Positions 54,113 to 64,000 of a stretch of DNA of 64,000 bases are shown here, in pieces (the first letter of the stretch is position 1; each line of letters starts with the position of its first letter). The DNA lies in contig CM034550.1 in assembly GCA_020055645.1 (NCBI GenBank), positions 19,047,001 to 19,111,000 of the forward strand. Reading direction: 5' to 3'. This DNA is from Tomocerus qinae. Its lineage: Eukaryota; Arthropoda; Collembola; Entomobryomorpha; Tomoceridae. The notes under the pieces were generated by a model. It saw only the letters and a program-made list of their open reading frames with translations, was not told the origin of the DNA and ran no database searches. The translations under genes were made by a program, and so were the position numbers.

Positions 54113-57100
54113 TTAACTTAAAAATTGTCGACCTGCATTGTTTTGCGAAACTTGTGAAAGTAAAAAATTGCGAAATTGAATTTAAGCAACAGGACTAATG
54201 CTGCTCAGAAGCAGTTTTTCTTGAAAATGTGTACAAAAAAATTGACTTTAATATTAAATATCTCAGAAATAAATGGGACTTTTTAAATAAAACTTGGCAA
54301 GTATATTTTAGTAAATATGGGGACCTTTACTTTCAATATGAATCAATTACTATCAGAGGGGGCAGAGATAGCCCCAGACGGGGGCTACGAGCTCCCAAAA
54401 CATTTGACTGACTCAAAATGGTTTGAAATAACATTTTTACATATCCTTCGACAGACTCAATGGATTTCAGCATTTTGAAAATTTGTTGCGCTATTTTAAA
54501 ATTCAGGACAGTTGCTATGCCATAACCATAGTAGGCAACTAAGGCAAATAGCAATGCTTTTTTGGGATTGTTTTTACTACTGGGATGGGTTGCCTATTGA
54601 ATTTCTCTTGAGTGCTAGGTTCGTCCCTTTGCTGGGTTCACTAGTATTACAATAAAATAGATCATGTAAATAAAATTTCATGTTGGGTTTACATAGCCAA
54701 GTAAGTCTGCGACAATAATTGGTTAATGTAGGTAAGGATGAATTGAAAAGTGAATGGTAATTGTTGTAGTAGGTGATCAATGCAAGATATGAATCATTGG
54801 TTGAAGTGATTACAATCTTCAGGTGAGATCTTATAAGTAGTACATAGGAGTATTTCATTGACTGTGGCGCACAAAAAATGAAAACAATGATGCAAATAAA
54901 AATAAACAAAGTCCATTGAAGTATGTTTTGGTATGGCTGAGGTAAGGAATGGTGGGACAGTGTATTTAAAAGCAGATGACCGATATTCACCTGAAAATTG
55001 TACTCTTCCATTAAGTTGGGAGAGTATTTGGAGTATGGATGTAAAGGTAAGGATTGTAAGTGATGAATGAAACGGGAGAGAGAGAGATAGAAGAGAATGA
55101 ATGGGAAGAGGACACCAAATAGCAGAGAAGGAGGAGAAGGAGAAGCAACGGGAAGTTATGTATGCGGAAGGGCTTGGCCTTCTTCCTTATTTTGATTAGG
55201 TAGGGTAGGTACACATTGTATACATTGTCTAGTATTAAGCAGTGTTGCTCTACTCGTGTTTATGTAGTGAATGCAATGATTGTAGTCGGGGAATGCTTTG
55301 CCACTAAAGTATGAAGTAAAAGTGCTAAGTGCACATTCTTTTGTACTTGTTCTGTGTTTACATTAAAAGAGTTGATAGGAGTTCATCATTCAAGTTCGTA
55401 GAGTAGTACAGAAAGGGATGAGAGAGAGAGGGGAAGTGATAGGACGGGCGTCAAAGGAGTACGGAAAGCGGGCTGTCCTCCTAAATTCGGGCATTGCCCT
55501 TTCTCTAGATGTAAACGAACTCTTCTTCATCGTCCTACAATCTAATCCAGTAGTGCACTGCAGTTGACTCGACTTGACTTACTTGACTTTGCAAGAGATT
55601 CTTTCCGGGTATTCCTCACCTATATCTTGCACTGCTATATATAAAGGAAGAGGTCGTTTGGTATAGCGATATGGTTGAGCAGAGGGAACGTTGGCTAATA
55701 TCAATGAGAGTGGAGGAGTCCTTTGCTTTGAATGACTCTTCGGTTCCCTCCAACCAGAGTCCCCATTTTGTAGTTTATTAGCTTTAGTTCCAATTTCGGT
55801 CCATCCACCTCAACCTCAACCTCATGATTCACTCCTGTGACCGATTTCGCTGAGCAACAACCTCTAGGCGTCCTTCTTCTTTCACTCATCTCTTCTAGGT
55901 GCATCCTACAAGCACAAATCTTTTCCGTATCCCACTTTCTCTTTATGGAAGCAAACTGAACAACAACGACTCCCCTCTTTTCATAAACTTACGTCCTATT
56001 TATAGTATCTAACAACGCAGTTACTTCCACTCAACATTGCCCTACTACGTAGTACCTCATCAAAACACGAACGTCCTTCCAAGATTTCGTTACAGATTTC
56101 ATGTAAACAACTTCTCTGACGTCATTTCTACAGAAAAACAATTTGCGCTTCTTTATTCCAGGAAAACATTTACTAGGATGCTGGAAACACTTTATTATAT
56201 GGAATTACATAGATTATGGTATCAAATGATATTTATTCCGCGATTTCATCCGGAGATAATTATAGTGGAGTGCTCGATTACTTTGTTAAAAATAGAAATC
56301 TCGGGATGAATTGCATATTTTTGGGTGTGATACAAAATGAGTTCTGTTTAATTGCTAAAGGATACATAAATAAACATAGAAATCAGATTTGGCACGGAAG
56401 AATAGTAAATAGAGAATGGTAACATACTTAAGGAGTAATTTCGGGAGCCATCAGAGCAGAGCGGATGACAATATGCATAATTATCTCTACTACTGGTTAT
56501 CAGCTTGTGTTTGCAATATGGGCGTAAATAAAAATAGTGATTGAATTCTAATAGAGTGTGTCGACTCTGTCGTTGTCGTGCATGTCACTAATGCTGTTCC
56601 ACGTCAGAGTGAGTCAAGCCATGTCATGAACTGAAATTAGGATTTAGGATTCTAGGTTCGACTTTCGACTCGGTTTACATACTTACTTTTAGGATGTCAT
56701 TCCAAATCCAATCAAATGAAATAACTAGACTAGAGCATGGCAGAGTGGAGTTAGTACAGTAGAATACTTGACAGAGTGACAGGCAGGACAGGACAGAAGG
56801 CCATACACAAAATAACAGGTCGTAGTCTCTACAACTGTAAAAACTTTAGCAGAAAACTCCAAAAGGAGAACGCGGTCGTTGCTTTACTCTTCAGTTCAGC
56901 TCGTTTGTCGCACCCATAAAGAGGCTCTAGTTAAATTTAGTCTACCTACTTTAATAATCTCCGTGATTTCCATTCTCTGATTATGTCATGTCCTTTTATT
57001 TGATTTACTGTACACCACTCGCACATTACGAACCATGCATCACGTACATACAACTCTATCGTCCTTTCATTCTACCTAATTTATTCTGTCATTACATCGC

Positions 57101-58587
57101 TTTTATAGCTCTCTTGCACAATAATACGTGTTTGACATCACATATTACATGACCCCAAATGCAATTCCGTACTGCAGACAAATCTCCTGATAACACTAAT
57201 CACACCACCAATTTTCTACGAAATGGTAAAATTACTCTTGCTAATTCATACAACAAAGAATAGGTTTATTTTAAAAAACCATTTCTTACAAAATCTGAAA
57301 TATGCAAGCTTGGTGTCGGAAACTTTTGTGCATGTCATTACAAATTAACTTACCATCACCTTTATAGCAGATTTGCCTTCTGCCTGGGAAAATAGTTATA
57401 AAAATGCAGAAAATATACCAAATTTAAATTCAGCAATGTATTGTCGTCTAGTCTAGTAATAAATTGTACCCATAAGCGGGTGTGAATTGTGAACTTATTG
57501 TTGGTTATATAGATTGTATATGGAGGATGTGTCTGAGGAGGAATATAAATGTAAATGGGCAGTCAAAGGTGGATTATTATGGTTTGAGGGGGATTATGTA
57601 AAGGATGAGTGGAGGTATAGTTGGAGGAGTTGTTTCCATTGTCGAGAATTATGTTTAGAGGGGAATAAATGGAAACAAGTACATGCAAATAGGTACAAAT
57701 TGTTCATTGTATCTTGGAAAAGATGCGAAACGAGATTATTTGAGTGTAAGATAAGGGACAGGCCAGGCGGGGACAAAGACCCGTTCTTTCTTCTCCTTTT
57801 GAGCACGCTACCTTTTATGTGCTCTGTTTCGCGTACATTAATATTTACTACTAGGTACAACATGCATCGAAAACCTTTTATTTATATTCCGTATTTATTC
57901 ATGTAGTACATGAATGTGAGGAACTGATTGAAATGTAGATTTGGGCTTAAGTATTGTCAGCGTTGGGAAGTTATGTCAAGTCAATGGACTGAATTTAAAA
58001 GAGCACTGTACTTTGCTGACTCTTTGTGCTCGTGAGTTCAATGATCAATGATCAGTCAGAGAGGCCGGGTCAACTTCTAAACCTAGTTGTCATTTATTTA
58101 CAGAACATACTTACGTGTTATTATTAGCTTGTGCAACTCGATATCATATCCTTCTTGTTTATATATACTGTCTCTATCCATATTCTGCAGTAGTTGCTCA
58201 AGATTACATTTGCATCAACTTATTACACTAAATATTCTATGAGACACTCTTTTCAAAGCTGTAAACATGAAAAATAAAAACATTTTATGCCACAGTCGTG
58301 ACACTTTCTTGCTTTTATTATCTTCACCTCCTGCCTCGTCCAATTCATTGTACAAAGATAAATTCTCTTCAATAATCCACTTCAATGAAATTGACACGAT
58401 TGCGAAATTATTTATTGTCCTTTCGGCCACAATAAAATCTAAGTAGACCAATAAATTACATAGTAAGCACTATATAAATGTAACTACAGTTGTGCTGGAT
58501 TTGATAGCCAAAATTTTTTAGGGTCATTTACTACAGTAAAGAAATATTATTGCAGATACGCTATCTGCATAATAAGAATTAATTATT
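54113..58587. other. Gene-empty stretch with two strong skew-switch blocks
   Basis: Purine-rich DNA from about 54700 to 55460 is followed by pyrimidine-rich DNA to about 57200, and a second switch lies near 57780. The 130-codon frame at 57514-57906 spans this second switch: its first half is K/E/W/G-rich and its second half F/L/S-rich, as the skew predicts. I do not accept it as a gene. An 8-bp stem TGCAGATA/TATCTGCA with a CGC loop is at 58551-58569, beside the retrotransposon. Confidence 0.5.
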
Positions 58588-58608
58588 ATTATCTGTCGGG
58601 ATCCTTTC

Positions 58609-58705
58609 ATACATTAACCATAGGCTACTCAGTCCAAGACCCGCTAGATGTAGCTGCTTTCAAAGCTAATAATAAAACAAATGCACCAGTATATCTCCAG
58701 TCTTA
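58609..58705 (+). repeat. Left inverted terminal repeat of the DIRS element
   Basis: 97 bp, perfectly complementary to 61597-61693. Contains TACTCAGTCCAAGACCCGCT. The outer extension (58588-58608, ATCTGTCGGGATCC) differs from that of the right end. Confidence 0.95.
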
Positions 58706-58753
58706 CTTCAGCTCAAGACCTGTGCACATCAAAGGATTTTGCTCTGCAAAATA

Positions 58754-61279
58754 ATGTCAGATATCAACTCACCGACGGATGACCCAATCGTCAACGAGGT
58801 CCCTGCGATTGAAAAAATAGTGGAGTCAGTGAAGAATGCAATTTTTCCGGCGATTGGGGAATTAATACCACAAAAGTTGGATTCTATTAACAAAAATCGG
58901 ATAGGTGAGTAAAAATAAAAATTTGCCCCAGTAAGGGCTTCAGCCGTCAGGCTAAATATATGACCTGTGGTCACTTGATTAGATGCCGTCAGTGCATCAG
59001 TACCCAAATGCTGAACCACAGCAGGGTGCAGATAGATGCGTTGCATCAGTATCGCCGAGAGATTATTCGGGATGCAGAATTGGCCGATGGCCTATTATCG
59101 TCATGTCATTGACATATTTTAAGGTCAATATTGTTGTCAATTAGATAACACGGAGGAGTCTGGCGTAGTAGAGCCAGTCGAGGATGATTTGCTCAATCCA
59201 TTCGCAAATATTGACTCAGAATTAATAAAATGGAAAGCTCCAGAAGAGACGGTTGATTATCTCAATAATTATTTACGCCGGACAATGTCTCGAGAGGAAG
59301 TGAGCTATGCATTGACGAACTACCCACCCCCAGATGAAATGGTGGTAAAAATGCCAGTCATTGACGAGTCATTTGCCCAAGTGCTGAGACAGAAGGGGAT
59401 CATTATCCGAAAAGACAATGCTATGCAAGGTTTGGAACTCATTGAGCAAAAATTATTACGATCCATTGGACCGTTGGCGGCCTTACATGCGGCATCAATA
59501 GACGCAATTGCGTCAGGAGAGGCTCTAGATCCTAAAAACGTATTAGATGCAACTAACAATGCATTAGCTATTATTGGGGACACTAATGCCAGTTTAATTC
59601 GCCAAAGACAGAAGGTGGTGCTGTCAAAAATTAACAAAGACTTGATTAATTATGCGGATTCGTCAGCTAGCATTGCAGCAGATCAGAGAGAATTATTTGG
59701 CCCTGCACTGCAGAAAAATATTAAATGTTCGGTGGACCTTGGGAAGGAATTAAATTCAGTGGATAAATCTGGATCAAGCTACAGACGTGGCAGTTTCAAT
59801 TTAAGAGGCAGAGGACGATTTAATTTACCATATCGAGGAAAAGTGCAAACCAGAGGACCATTACATGGTGGGCGCGGAAACCGGTTCTTTAACAGACAAC
59901 GAGGTTCAGAGACTTCTGAATTTAATAAAGGTAATGGAAATAAAATTGCAGGCAGATTGTTTGGTTTTATGCAATATTGGAGATCCATAACAAGTGATAA
60001 ATGGGTTCTGAACACAATCCAAGGTTATGAATTGCCATTTGTCACCACCCCTCCTCCCTATCTTTCTCCCTCACCCCACCTCGTAGACGGAGATAAATAT
60101 GACTTGATAGACAAAGAAGTTATAAGCCTATTGAGCAAAGGTGCAATCGAAGAGGTTGGAGAAGCGTATTTTTTGAATCAATTATTTTTAGTACCAAAGA
60201 AAAATGGCTGTTGGAGGCCTGTTTTAAATTTAAAACCACTTAATAAATATTTACAAATTCCACACTTTAAAATGGAAAAAGTAACAATGGTTCGAGATTT
60301 TCTTCGTCCGGGAATGATGATGGGAAAAATAGATTTGGAAGATGCATATTTTGCAATTCCAATTGCAGTAAATCATAGAAAATATTTGCAATTTCAATGG
60401 AAAAATAAGTTTTACCAATTTGCGTGTTTACCCTTTGGATTAGCGACTGCGCCTTATGTGTTCACTAAAGTTAGTAAGCCGATAGTATCCAAACTTCGAA
60501 AGAGTGGGGTATTTCTGGTCAATTATATTGATGATAACCTTTTTGCGGTAAATCCAGTAGATTTTGATGCAACATTAAAATTGGTGACAGAATCATTTAC
60601 AAACGCTGGCTTTAAAATTAGACCAGAAAAATCAATACTAAGTCCTGTTTCGGAAATTGAAATGTTGGGTGTGGTGATAAATTCCGATAATATGACATTT
60701 GGCCTGTCAGTGGAAAAGAAAGAAAAAATCAGGAACAGTGCTATATATTTGTTAGAAAATAATCCTACACCTAGAATAATTGCTCAATTTATAGGATTTG
60801 TGAACTCTTGTTTTTTAAGTGTTCGAACATTACATATCCACATAAGATCGTTACAGTTAAATTTGATACAGGAATTGGAGAGACTATGTTTCAAGTGGGA
60901 TTCGGATTGCGTAATGTCCATCGACGCTCGTTTGGATTTAGAATGGTGGCGAAACAATGCAGTGAGCTTAGAACCCTCGCCAATTTTCCCAGAAAAAACG
61001 TCATTAACAATAGAATCCGATGCATCAATTCAAGGTTGGGGAGCAACGTGCAACGGAAAACATACAGGGGGAAAGTGGTTACCTCAAGAATTAGAAGAGT
61101 CACCCCATATCAACTGGCTAGAACTGAAGGCGGCGTTTTTAGCAATAAAGTCGTTTGTGAAAATATTCCAAGTGAGTCACATATTATTACGGATGGACAA
61201 CAAAACGGCAGTGGCCTATGTGAACAAATTAGGTGGAACTCGATCAATAAATGCCGTACTTAGTGGTGAGGCAAATTAA
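58754..61279 (+). CDS. DIRS gag-reverse transcriptase-RNase H polyprotein, truncated, with one intron
   Basis: Exon 1 58754-58904 and exon 2 59145-61279 join across a GTGAGT...TTAG intron to give 761 residues; without splicing the frame stops six bases past the donor. The gag-like part (to about residue 320) ends in an Arg/Gly-rich segment (LRGRGRFN, HGGRGNRF) suited to RNA binding. The reverse transcriptase follows, with LVPKKNGCWRPVLNLKPLN, PFGLATAPYVF and the catalytic YIDD box (60524-60535). RNase H has ESDASIQGWGA, LELKAAF and RMDNKTAVAYVNKLGGTRS, giving D, E and D of its active site; the frame then leaves the family and stops at SGEAN. The last part of RNase H and the recombinase are gone, so the copy should not be autonomous. 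An unspliced N-terminus at 59189 would still cover most of it. Confidence 0.88.
58905..59144 (+). other. Intron in the DIRS gag region, with a zinc-finger-like frame
   Basis: 240 bp with GTGAGT donor and CAATTAG acceptor. The inside is GC-richer than typical introns here. One frame stays open from 58909 to TGA at 59110-59112 and reads MTCGHLIRCRQC in its middle, resembling the central part of a RING finger. It could be a relic or alternative exon. Confidence 0.55.
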
Positions 61280-61297
61280 CATTTAGCTTTAAAAGTC

Positions 61298-61412
61298 GCC
61301 TATGGTTAATGTATGAAAGGATCCCGACAGATAATTGATCAATTTGACGAGCGCCCGAAGGGCGTGATGTTAAATTGTAATTATCTTAGGGATCCGAAAA
61401 TACATTAACCAT
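61298..61412 (+). repeat. Internal complementary region of the DIRS element
   Basis: 115 bp that reads, on the opposite strand, as the right outer end followed directly by the left outer end of the element. It includes the palindrome GCGCCCGAAGGGCG. In DIRS1 this region templates the circular intermediate. Confidence 0.9.
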
Positions 61413-61596
61413 ACCCACCTCACCCACCCATTGATGGTTTAATGTATTTTCAGGTACAAGGTGAAAAGGAAGGCAATTATCTGTCGGGAGCTTTTGGAAT
61501 TTCTTAGGGTAATTATTTATTGAAGGTGAAATAATTAATTGATGTTTATTAATGTTAATTTGCTAAGGAAATAAAGTGCAACTGTCTTTCACTTTG

Positions 61597-61693
61597 TAAG
61601 ACTGGAGATATACTGGTGCATTTGTTTTATTATTAGCTTTGAAAGCAGCTACATCTAGCGGGTCTTGGACTGAGTAGCCTATGGTTAATGTAT
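61597..61693 (-). repeat. Right inverted terminal repeat of the DIRS element
   Basis: 97 bp identical to the complement of the left arm. Its outer extension runs to 61760 and contains CGCCCTTCGGGCG, matching the palindrome of the internal complementary region. Confidence 0.95.
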
Positions 61694-61760
61694 TTTCGGA
61701 TCCCTAAGATAATTACAATTTAACATCACGCCCTTCGGGCGCTCGTCAAATTGATCAATT

Positions 61761-63073
61761 TTACTGAGTCAACATAAAATTAATCCAGCTTGTAAATCCC
61801 TAATTGGAAACAAAAATAGCGATTCGATTGGTAGAAAAAAGATGAAATGAATTTCTAAAGATATATTTTATTTTCGAGAAGAATGATAAAAAGATGCATT
61901 AATTACTCCGTCCTTGTTTACAAGTTAACAGAATGTCTTTGTGGGAATTTAATGATGTTGAATAAATTAAAAAGAGAGAAGCAATGATGTATTTGATGTA
62001 GAAGAGCAAAAGATCGTGTGAGGACAAGAATGGAAAGAAATTGGGTACTCCCTCCCACATGGAACAGTCCATAGTAGAGATAATTCGCGAAACGTTGATT
62101 ATTATTGTGAATAATTAGCACACGAAGTAGTAGAGCGATTGGAAGTTAGGACAGGACACGAAATCCACGACAGACCCTCATAGTCAGTCCTTGGTGTGTG
62201 CTGAAGTGCCGAAAAAAGAGTGAGAAAACCTCGTTTCCTAATTCAGGTGGCCCTGTTCTACTTGGTGTCTCCTTCAATCGCTCAAACAGAAATTCCACTT
62301 TGTGTCCTGCTCTACTCTTGAATAGATCGTACTTGTAAATGTAGAATGGAGCAAAATGAAACTGATTGTTGGTAAGTTGAGTGCCAGGGCAAGCTTTTGG
62401 ATATTCTGTCGTGCTATACTCTTGTCGAGTCGAGGGAATGAAACCAAACCAAACCACTTTGATGAACAACAGAACAAAACACACTCGAAATTAATTCGAA
62501 TCAAGCAAGCAGGCGTTTTCTATTAGTATCCTAGTTTTCCATGTACATACAGACCAGAAAGGAGCATTAAAAACCCATCACAAGGAATGCACTAATAACT
62601 AACTAACCTCCTAATAAATAATGCAGATACAGACTTAATAATGCTACCCATGATATCGTGTCACGTCAGAAATTCAGAATTAAATACGTTTCATTACATC
62701 CCATTGTCCTTCTTTTTCCCTTGCCCTCCATTTCGAACCTCTGAACTAAAATCAACTGTCTGACAAAAAGACACTATCAGTCATGTCATGAAATCCATTT
62801 ACTATTCAGAACTACCAAATATACCAAACTGCACCCGAATGACATGCGACCTGAATAATTCCCATTGTCAACAACTAATTTCATGCTAATGCCATATCCA
62901 ATAGTAAGGCTTACTCTATGGAAAATCAAAAGTCTATTTTATTCAATTTGCAGGATTAATTCGTCAGGCATACAAAACTATCAACAAAGAGAGAGAGAGA
63001 GAGTTCATTATTTGTTGGGTGTACAATATGTACTAATCTAGAGCAGTAATTTGGCGTTGGCAGTGTTGAAAAC
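61761..63073. other. Gene-empty stretch with a skew switch
   Basis: No gene supported. A purine-rich to pyrimidine-rich switch lies near 62165. The two overlapping minus frames at 62146-62504 are unfamiliar and probably chance. A GA run is at 62989-63003. Confidence 0.5.
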
Positions 63074-63322
63074 CAGTACCGTATTTAGAAGTCGATTTCG
63101 GAGGGGGCAATGGTATCATAGGACAATATATATTAGGCATAATCGCGCGAAGCGCGAAAAATTTTTGCTTATTTTGTCTAAAATGTGTCAAAAATAGCCT
63201 AAAAATCACATAAAATCGCGCGAAGCGCGAAATTTTTTGGTATTTTGAGAAAAAATTTCCCTTTTTCTTGGATTTCGGGGGGGGGCATTTGCCCCCAATG
63301 CCCCCCCCTCAATACAGCCTTG
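63074..63322. mobile_element. hAT-like MITE, 249 bp
   Basis: A perfect 8-bp duplication, TTGAAAAC, stands at 63066-63073 and 63323-63330. The ends are imperfect inverted repeats, CAGTACCGTATTTAG and, from the right, CAAGGCTGTATTGAG. Inside are two copies of TCGCGCGAAGCGCGA (63143 and 63216) and a G-run facing a C-run around 63277-63308. It has no coding frame. The sequence family differs from the MITE at 53742, but duplication length and terminal CA...TG agree with hAT. Confidence 0.88.
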
Positions 63323-63330
63323 TTGAAAAC

Positions 63331-64000
63331 GACTGGAAATGAATTGATTGTGGGTATGATTGACATGTCATGACAGTTGTAGTGCTCTAATGAACTTTTC
63401 CTTCGATTTCTTTGTTGGCCGTGCATAATTAGGTATTTAGTGAATGGTCTCCTTCCTCTCTCTATTTTCTAATCTCGAATTTCATGTGGTTTCCTTGAAA
63501 TGTTTTAGGTTGGTTGAGTTTCTAAGTGAACAGGAAGGATTCTCTGTCGAGTTGGTTAGTCTCTGAGATAAAGAGAAATGTATCGAGTCAATGTCTGAGA
63601 ATAGCCTGGTTCCTCTGTTCGTTGCCTTGTACATGTGTCGAGTAGAAAGAAGGGCATGAGCAAGGCGACTTCAATGACCGCTCCGTTAAAATACACAAAG
63701 GAGGTGAAGGAAACGAGGTTGTCCTCATTTACGGTTGCTGCCACGAGAAAAGGTGGATGATCCCACCGAAGAGACCCACTCACCATAATAATCGGTCCTC
63801 AACCTCGCAGAAGAAGAAGAGGTACATTCTGCACACACTTGGGTAAGGGAAGGAAGGCGAAAGGAAATCATCTACCATAAGGCCAACAATTTACACTCCA
63901 CTTCACCACATTCAAATAAACAAAGGTTCCGCATACTTCCCTACGCACAGTGTAAACAATCCAACGCACAGTGCAAATATGAAATGGCAAAATGCGTATC
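63331..64000. other. Gene-empty end of the window
   Basis: Contains one more purine-to-pyrimidine switch near 63760. The minus frame 63556-63786 is unfamiliar and lies on the skewed block; I do not call it. Confidence 0.45.

Larger units (their letters stand above)
58588..61760 (+). mobile_element. DIRS-type tyrosine-recombinase retrotransposon, internally deleted
   Basis: DIRS elements copy through RNA and insert as circles by a tyrosine recombinase, leaving no target duplication. The structure here fits: inverted terminal repeats at 58609-58705 and 61597-61693 are identical over 97 bp, with diverged outer extensions. An internal complementary region at 61298-61412 is the reverse complement of the right end joined to the left end. 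Left end ATT-ATCTG and right end GATCA-ATT share one ATT in that joint, placing the limits at 58588 and 61760. Inside are a gag/RT/RNase H reading frame and nothing resembling a tyrosine recombinase or methyltransferase. The frame breaks off in RNase H, so the 3' genes were deleted. Identical arms suggest a fairly young copy that needs a helper. Confidence 0.93.

Noticed and set aside
57514..57906. 130-codon plus frame
   Set aside because: It spans a purine-to-pyrimidine switch and its residue composition changes with it (K/E/W/G then F/L/S). No domain or splice partner.
60808..61263. 151-codon plus frame
   Set aside because: Shadow of the DIRS reverse transcriptase/RNase H frame.
1..64000. 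tRNA, rRNA and CRISPR search by eye
   Set aside because: No B-box with a matching A-box and cloverleaf, no rRNA-like conserved block, and no regularly spaced direct repeats with unique spacers.

Overview
The window looks like AT-rich nuclear DNA from an arthropod. The clearest sign is a histidine/glycine-rich cuticular protein with an RR-2 chitin-binding domain, a family known only from arthropods. The other recognisable genes (PEX2, SENP8, MEAF6, OSTM1, DGCR6/gdl) are conserved animal single-copy genes. Their coding parts are cut by short canonical GT-AG introns, so all gene models here were spliced by hand. The cuticle gene has eight introns, more than is usual for insect cuticle genes; an early-branching hexapod or another arthropod is possible, but I cannot name the species.

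Layout. 1-14.4 kb is almost gene-empty. It holds a 931-bp non-autonomous DNA transposon (2958-3888), a 97-bp tandem duplication and two candidate orphan exons (5732-5833 minus, 10668-10780 plus). 14.4-16.4 kb is the nine-exon cuticle gene with a TATA box. 16.4-20.8 kb is a T-rich intergenic stretch. 20.8-30.9 kb is a compact gene cluster: PEX2 (minus, five exons) carries the single-exon SENP8 inside its second intron on the same strand; MEAF6 (plus) starts 195 bp from PEX2, head to head; OSTM1 (minus, six exons) converges on MEAF6; DGCR6 (plus, three exons) diverges from OSTM1.

30.9-64 kb has no cellular gene that I can support. It holds mobile DNA: a 233-bp MITE (36589-36821), a composite inverted-repeat structure with a 270-bp tandem array (41386-43647), two hAT-like MITEs with perfect 8-bp target duplications (53742-54104 and 63074-63322), and a 3.2-kb DIRS-type retrotransposon (58588-61760). 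The DIRS copy has identical inverted ends, an internal complementary region and a gag/RT/RNase H reading frame with an intron, but no tyrosine recombinase. The rest of this half is patterned: purine-rich blocks repeatedly flip to pyrimidine-rich blocks on the plus strand, always in the same order.

The cellular genes do not form one pathway: peroxisomal import (PEX2), NEDD8 processing (SENP8), histone acetylation (MEAF6), lysosomal chloride/proton exchange (OSTM1), a conserved coiled-coil protein (DGCR6) and exoskeleton (cuticle protein). What links them is physical arrangement: nesting, head-to-head starts and short intergenic gaps.
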